NCBI GenBank assembly: GCA_964347765.1
Contig: CAYGAG010000060.1
Coordinates: 1-9,502, forward strand
From: CAYGAG01 sp964347765
GTDB taxonomy: Archaea > Thermoproteota > Bathyarchaeia > Bathyarchaeales > Bathycorpusculaceae
Reading direction: 5' to 3'
Length of the DNA: 9,502 nucleotides
Positions within the stretch are counted from its first letter, which is position 1. Every line of letters starts with the position of its first letter. Positions 6,092-9,502 of the stretch are shown here, piece after piece. The position numbers and the translations under genes are program-made. The notes under the pieces are model-generated. The model saw nothing but the letters and a program-made list of their open reading frames with translations, was not told the DNA's origin and did not search any database.

Positions 6092-6390
6092 ATAGAACTG
6101 AATCAAGAGCTGAGTCTCTTTTGGCTTTCCAAGAAAACTCAGAAGACAGGAGAGCAGAGCAAATAAGACATCCTCTTGGTTTCAGGAATGTGCAAGCCTA
6201 TGGACACGTCCCTGAGATGGACCAGCATCCTTGAAAAACAATACAATAAGTGAGTGTTCGTTCAAATACATCAGTCGCCACCGCACAAGGCTAATGTTTC
6301 TCCTAAGACTAGCTTCGATTGATCAAAGCTCCTTATCTTGAACAGTCCTTCATCTATTGCGCTTGTAGACTCACCCTCTTAGAAGGTAAC
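6092..6390. other. divergent intergenic region, nothing recognised
   Basis: This stretch between the queT promoter and the DUF362 promoter contains no long ORF. A 21-codon ATG frame (MCKPMDTSL..., about 6188-6253) exists but has no convincing SD. No tRNA or terminator structure was seen. Confidence 0.4.
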
Positions 6391-6399
6391 ATTTAAGCG
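6391..6399 (+). promoter_or_regulatory. putative TATA box for the DUF362 gene
   Basis: ATTTAAGCG follows an AGAAGG-containing purine stretch. A start about 26 bp downstream falls near 6420, leaving a leader of about 20 nt with a strong SD. AGAAGG (6381-6386) and CCTTCT (6421-6426) form a 6-bp inverted repeat bracketing the promoter and could be an operator, though this is weak. Confidence 0.4.
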
Positions 6400-6440
6400 A
6401 TAGTTTAGGATAAGAAAGCCCCTTCTACGGAGGGATCAAT

Positions 6441-7502
6441 GTGACTTCAAAGGTTGCCATTGTCAAGTTTGAAAGAAATGCAGAAGCGAAATCATTAGAG
6501 GAAGCTCTGGACTTAATCGGCGGAATAGAGGATTTGAACGCTTCAGAGAGAGCAGTAGTTGTGAAAGTGGGAGTTTTCAGTCACAAAGCAGATAATCACA
6601 CATCTACTAGCTTTGTCGACGCTATAATCAGTAGTTTCAACAAAGCTCCAAAGGTCTTCATTGCCGAATCAGATAACTACCAAGGAACAGGTTTAGAAAG
6701 ACTACAAATCTACAAGGAGCTTTTCTCAGAACGAGTCATACCTGTCAACCTCTCAGACCTAAAGGATGCTCAAGATGTGACCCTTGCCGGTCAAAAGATG
6801 AAACTTTCCACGCTTCTTTTTAAGCCCAACGTATTGGTTAACACACACATAATGAGAACTTTTGAGCGGGGAAGCATCCTGAAGAACTTGTTCGGTTGTA
6901 TTCCTATCCGAAAGAAGGCAAAGTTTCATAAAAACGAAATCTTCTGCTCGCTCTTGGCAGACATCTACGAAGCAATAGGTGGAGCAGACCTATCTGTGAT
7001 GGACGGCACCTATCTCTGGCGTGGTGCAGGTGACCTCAGAGAGCCTATGAACACCCTTCTCGTGGGAAGGGATGCAGTAGCAGTGGAAACTGTCGGAGCA
7101 ATCTTAGCCGGTTTGAAAACTGATAGAATGCCCGTAACCCATGAATTCGTGAAGCGGAATCTAGGAGTAGGAGACATAGAAGACATTGAGATTTTAGGAA
7201 CACCACTCGAAAGTGTACGAGAAGAATCAAAATTGGCGACCAAAACGCTGAGAAAGAGATGGAAGGAGCGTGGCGGTGCACCTAGCATTTGGGCACCCAC
7301 AATTGATAGCTTAATTGAAGATGCGTTTTTTCAACTGCCGCATAAAAGGACAAGAGAGGACGTGGTAAAAGCTTTCGAAGCCAAGGGAATCTCGACAAAA
7401 GGATACACTAATGTGATCGCAACAACCTTAACCCGAAGGGTTAGAAAAGGCAAGTTGAAGACTGCCAAAGAACTTACGGGATGGGTCTACTGGACAGAGT
7501 AG
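6441..7502 (+). CDS. DUF362-domain protein with C-terminal winged-helix-like tail
   Basis: A 353-residue soluble protein. Residues about 1-260 match the DUF362 pattern: VVVKVG with K42, the substrate-like TST segment (54-56), FIAESDNY (73-80), VLVNTHIMRTF (131-141), LKNLFGCIPIRKKAKFH (147-163) with the conserved NLFG and H163, VMDG (186-189), and LLVGRDAVAVETVGAILAG (206-224). DUF362 proteins are widespread in anaerobes and archaea and remain largely uncharacterised; many carry ferredoxin domains, but no Cys-rich cluster is present here. The last 55 residues (LPHKRTREDVVKAFEAKGIS..., ending GWVYWTE) form a basic helix-turn-helix with a likely wing, typical of archaeal DNA- or RNA-binding tails. 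I infer a DUF362 catalytic or ligand-binding domain fused to a nucleic-acid-binding module. The GTG start has GGAGGGA 7 nt upstream (6429-6434); the overlapping ATG at 6439 is out of frame and meets a stop. It is divergent from queT and converges on kynureninase. Confidence 0.82.
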   Translation: MTSKVAIVKFERNAEAKSLEEALDLIGGIEDLNASERAVVVKVGVFSHKADNHTSTSFVDAIISSFNKAPKVFIAESDNYQGTGLERLQIYKELFSERVIPVNLSDLKDAQDVTLAGQKMKLSTLLFKPNVLVNTHIMRTFERGSILKNLFGCIPIRKKAKFHKNEIFCSLLADIYEAIGGADLSVMDGTYLWRGAGDLREPMNTLLVGRDAVAVETVGAILAGLKTDRMPVTHEFVKRNLGVGDIEDIEILGTPLESVREESKLATKTLRKRWKERGGAPSIWAPTIDSLIEDAFFQLPHKRTREDVVKAFEAKGISTKGYTNVIATTLTRRVRKGKLKTAKELTGWVYWTE

Positions 7503-7840
7503 TTTCGAAAATTTAATGAAAAGATACGGAGTCACGAGTGATGTCTCCGCCGAAGGTGGAATTCAAATGTCTTGCTCACTTTTGGATTCTCTCGACCCAC
7601 TTACTGTGCGCCCATGCGGACTCTATTGAAATGGGCACATTGTAAGAGATAGTTAGTATTATTGAGCTTATTCGCTGCCTGCGAACGGCTTCTTTCTCTA
7701 CATCGACAGAGATTTTTCAAAAGCGAGTACAGGCGCAGATCAGATTCCAAATTGTCCAAAACTCAAGATCTGAATCTTTTCTCATGATAAGGGCTCAAGT
7801 GGTCGAGAAAATTGAGTGTTAGAGCAGATTTGAGCAGCTT
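7503..7840. other. convergent intergenic region
   Basis: This 338-bp spacer lies between the DUF362 stop and the kynureninase stop. A BRE/TATA-like CGAAAATTTAA (7505-7515) precedes two overlapping short ATG frames, 37 codons from 7516 and 34 codons from 7541. Neither resembles a known protein. A weak hairpin with a T-run occurs at 7695-7717. Nothing else was recognised. Confidence 0.4.
7695..7717 (+). terminator. weak hairpin with T5 tract
   Basis: TCTCT (7695-7699) can pair with AGAGA (7708-7712) around an 8-nt loop and is followed directly by five T. It is oriented to end transcription from the DUF362 gene, about 190 bp after its stop. The stem is short, and archaeal termination mostly relies on T-runs, so support is modest. 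Confidence 0.25.
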
Positions 7841-9133
7841 TCACGATATCATCTTTCTCTCTTTAGAAAACTCTTCATATTCTTTGCTGTCGATTGCTTC
7901 CTTAAAGCATTGAACTATACGCCACACTTCGTGATACCGGTTGTACAGTGGTACGGGTGCAATCCGTATGACGTTGGGTGGGCGAAAGTCCGAGACCACT
8001 CCTTTAGTGCGAAGCACTTGGCTTATTCTCATGCCTTCTTCGTGTTCAACTGCTACGTGCCCTCCTCTTCTTGAGGCTTCTCTCGGAGTGCCAATGCCGA
8101 AATTGTAGGGCTGCTCAGAGAGTAGTTCATCAACCAAGAACATAAGATATGAAGTCAGCTGCAACGATTTGTGTCTGATGCTTTCTATTCCAGCTTCAAG
8201 AATCATATTTAAGGAGCCTTCTAATGGCCCTGAACTCAGGATTGCAGGAGATGATATCTGCCATCCGCCTGCGCTCCTCGAATGTTCAAACTCCAAGTTC
8301 AAATCAAACTGTCTATCCTTCATATAGCCAAACCAACCTGCCAGAGCAGGATCAAGGTCGAAATGCTTTTTATTCAGGTACAAGAAAGCAGTGCTACCGG
8401 GTCCGCCGTTCAGGTATTTATAGCTGCACCAAACGGCGAAATCCACATCCCACTTATCGAAATGATGCGGCATAACACCAACAGAATGGGAGCAATCGAA
8501 GCCTATCGCTATGCCTCTTTTGTGTGCCTCCTCAGTAAGATACTTCATGTCAAGAAGTTGACCAGATCGATACAGTACTGATGGAAGAAAAGCCAGACAG
8601 ATAGTCTCATCCATCAGAGAAATGATGTCATCCTCATCAAGGAAGCGCCCATCACTACTCTTTGCAAGAACTAAACCATCTTCCGAGCTAAACCCCCTGA
8701 GCTTAACGATACTTCGCAACGCATAGATGTCGGTTGGAAAAGTGAGTTCGTCCGCAAGTATCTTCATTCTCCTAGAATCTGGCCGATAAAATGTATTTAC
8801 CAGAGAGTGAATATTGACAGTGGTTGTTCCAGTGGCTACAACTTCTTCAGCCTCAGCTCCGACAAGCTTTGCACATTTAGCTCCAAGCTCCTCAGCGAAG
8901 TAGAACCAAGGCTGTTCAGCATCAAGCCAGCCTCTTATCCCAAGAGTCTTCCATTCATCCAACACTCGAAGAACTGAAACCTCAGCAGTCTCAGATAATA
9001 GGCCCAGGGAATTGCCATCTACATAGATTGCTCCTTCAGGAACATAGAAGAGGCGGCGGAAATTGGCAAGATGGTCTCTTGAATCAAGCTTTTGCGCGAA
9101 ATCTTCGCCGACTTCGAACTTGTTTAGAGACAA
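7841..9133 (-). CDS. kynU: kynureninase
   Basis: A PLP enzyme of fold type I that hydrolyses L-kynurenine to anthranilate and alanine, or 3-hydroxykynurenine to 3-hydroxyanthranilate, in tryptophan breakdown or de novo NAD synthesis. From the proposed TTG start it has 430 residues, normal for the family. Motifs in order: YVDGNSLGLL (37-46), a Thr-rich phosphate-binding GTTTVNIHSL (102-111), FPTD (132-135), YRSGQLLDM (188-196), FDCSHSVG (212-219) with PLP-ring Asp213 and His216, SYKYLNGGPGS (237-247) with Schiff-base Lys239, GGWQISSPAIL (289-299), and RIAPVPLYNRYHE (390-402). It should be cytosolic. An ATG at 9250 would add 39 residues, but that segment lacks family similarity and holds promoter-like elements; TTG at 9131-9133 has GGAG 8 nt upstream (9142-9145) and aligns with usual N-termini. 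No kynurenine formamidase, dioxygenase or monooxygenase gene is adjacent. PhzF lies 2.6 kb away, with no sign of a shared operon. Confidence 0.92.
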   Translation of the reverse strand: MSLNKFEVGEDFAQKLDSRDHLANFRRLFYVPEGAIYVDGNSLGLLSETAEVSVLRVLDEWKTLGIRGWLDAEQPWFYFAEELGAKCAKLVGAEAEEVVATGTTTVNIHSLVNTFYRPDSRRMKILADELTFPTDIYALRSIVKLRGFSSEDGLVLAKSSDGRFLDEDDIISLMDETICLAFLPSVLYRSGQLLDMKYLTEEAHKRGIAIGFDCSHSVGVMPHHFDKWDVDFAVWCSYKYLNGGPGSTAFLYLNKKHFDLDPALAGWFGYMKDRQFDLNLEFEHSRSAGGWQISSPAILSSGPLEGSLNMILEAGIESIRHKSLQLTSYLMFLVDELLSEQPYNFGIGTPREASRRGGHVAVEHEEGMRISQVLRTKGVVSDFRPPNVIRIAPVPLYNRYHEVWRIVQCFKEAIDSKEYEEFSKERKMIS

Positions 9134-9159
9134 TGTCTGTACTCCAAATCTTAGACAGC

Positions 9160-9194
9160 TAAAAGTATACTTAACAATCAATATGTAATTTCGC
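9160..9194 (-). promoter_or_regulatory. putative BRE/TATA region for kynureninase
   Basis: On the minus strand GCGAAATTACATAT (9181-9194) resembles a BRE followed by a TATA box, predicting a start near 9160 and a leader of about 27 nt that contains the GGAG SD. A second AT element, AAGTATACTT, a 10-bp palindrome at 9163-9172, lies just downstream. Both are inside the 39-codon upstream extension of the ORF, which favours the TTG start. Confidence 0.4.
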
Positions 9195-9370
9195 ATTCGT
9201 AAGTCTAGGGTCATTTCAGCAGGCCCGCACATTGCTTGTCTAAGTGTCAAACTCGACTTACGATTTCAATAGGTCGTTCAAAAGATGCGTCTGCAACTTT
9301 GTCTGTGGGTGCCGCTAAACTGAGTCTCTAGCTTTCTGTTAGATAGCATCTTGGGGATGATGTTGATGGT

Positions 9371-9389
9371 TAGGCAAGTTCCTTGCCTA
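9371..9389. repeat. perfect 8-bp inverted repeat with 3-nt loop
   Basis: TAGGCAAG-TTC-CTTGCCTA pairs without mismatch. On the plus strand it is followed by a T-rich but interrupted stretch (TCGTTCTGTTCTATTGG). It could be an operator, a hairpin terminator or an RNA stem; with no gene next to it in the window, orientation is undecided. Confidence 0.55.
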
Positions 9390-9467
9390 TCGTTCTGTTC
9401 TATTGGTATTGGCTGGGTTAATCTGCTAATATAAAAACAAAATGCTTAATAATATAACCCTAAGGAT

Positions 9468-9482
9468 CAAAATTTAAATAAT
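9468..9482 (+). promoter_or_regulatory. possible promoter for a gene right of the window
   Basis: An AT-only island (AAAATTTAAATAA) resembling a purine-flanked TATA box lies 20-30 bp before the window edge in an AT-rich stretch. The element reads similarly on both strands, so direction is a guess. Confidence 0.2.
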
Positions 9483-9502
9483 CGTGTCGAAATGTGAATC
9501 TG

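Larger units (their letters stand above)
9195..9502. other. right-edge region without supportable gene
   Basis: No credible protein was found. The left part overlaps the unlikely N-terminal extension of the kynureninase frame (to 9250). It contains the hairpin at 9371-9389 and becomes AT-rich from about 9421, ending with a promoter-like AATTTAAATAA near 9471-9481 that may serve a gene beyond the window. Confidence 0.4.

Noticed and set aside
6188..6253. 21-codon ATG frame MCKPMDTSL... between queT and DUF362
   Set aside because: Short, without a convincing SD or promoter, and unlike any known small protein.
6240..6290. GTTCAAAT resembling a tRNA T-loop
   Set aside because: The flanking bases cannot form the 5-bp T stem and no acceptor stem is found, so no tRNA is called.
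7010..7300. 96-codon minus-strand frame inside the DUF362 gene
   Set aside because: It overlaps a gene with clear family motifs, and its Ser/Pro/Arg-rich translation is typical of antisense shadows.
8224..8581. Two plus-strand frames of 83 and 99 codons inside kynureninase
   Set aside because: They are antisense to conserved catalytic motifs and have no recognisable features.
9357..9434. 25-codon hydrophobic frame starting MMLMVRQ
   Set aside because: It spans the perfect hairpin at 9371-9389, has no proper SD, and is short enough to be chance.

Overview
The window most likely comes from an uncultured archaeon. Several genes have TATA-like boxes (some with purine-rich BRE-like flanks) about 25-30 bp before the expected transcript start. 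Starts include GTG, TTG and apparently one CTG, and Shine-Dalgarno (SD) sequences are of the GGAGGTGA type. The gene families (a DUF362 protein with a C-terminal helix-turn-helix-like tail, a QueT transporter, a coiled-coil PD-(D/E)XK protein) also fit an archaeon. Placement in Bathyarchaeia or a related lineage is only an impression from protein style. There are no rRNA or tRNA genes and no recognisable phage or insertion-sequence genes.

Layout, left to right: (1) 1-524, a possible 3' gene fragment at the edge, then sequence with no supportable gene. (2) 525-1784 minus, a 419-residue coiled-coil protein with a PD-(D/E)XK nuclease-like core and an internal 31-residue repeat. (3) 1889-3103 minus, an Eis-like N-acetyltransferase. 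(4) 3104-3518, an intergenic region with a striking C9-TA-G8-TA-G7 inverted tract. (5) 3519-4184 plus, a membrane-anchored collagen-like protein with 14 Gly-X-Y triplets and a beta-rich head. (6) 4353-5213 minus, a PhzF-family isomerase/epimerase. (7) 5460-5987 minus, a QueT-family transporter, preceded by a structured leader of about 70 nt whose hairpin loop is complementary to the SD. (8) 6441-7502 plus, a DUF362 protein. (9) 7841-9133 minus, kynureninase, followed by an AT-rich edge with a perfect 8-bp hairpin.

Genes are mostly single transcription units with their own promoters, not an operon. Kynureninase (tryptophan breakdown) and PhzF (isomerase/epimerase superfamily) act on small metabolites, and QueT probably imports a 7-deazaguanine precursor, but nothing ties them into one pathway. 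No defence island, CRISPR array or mobile cluster was found. The best candidate for something undescribed is the QueT leader: an H-type pseudoknot could hide the SD, an architecture that recalls the bacterial preQ1-II riboswitch (known from the same transporter family) without matching its sequence. The anchored collagen-like protein and the repeat-bearing nuclease-like protein come next.
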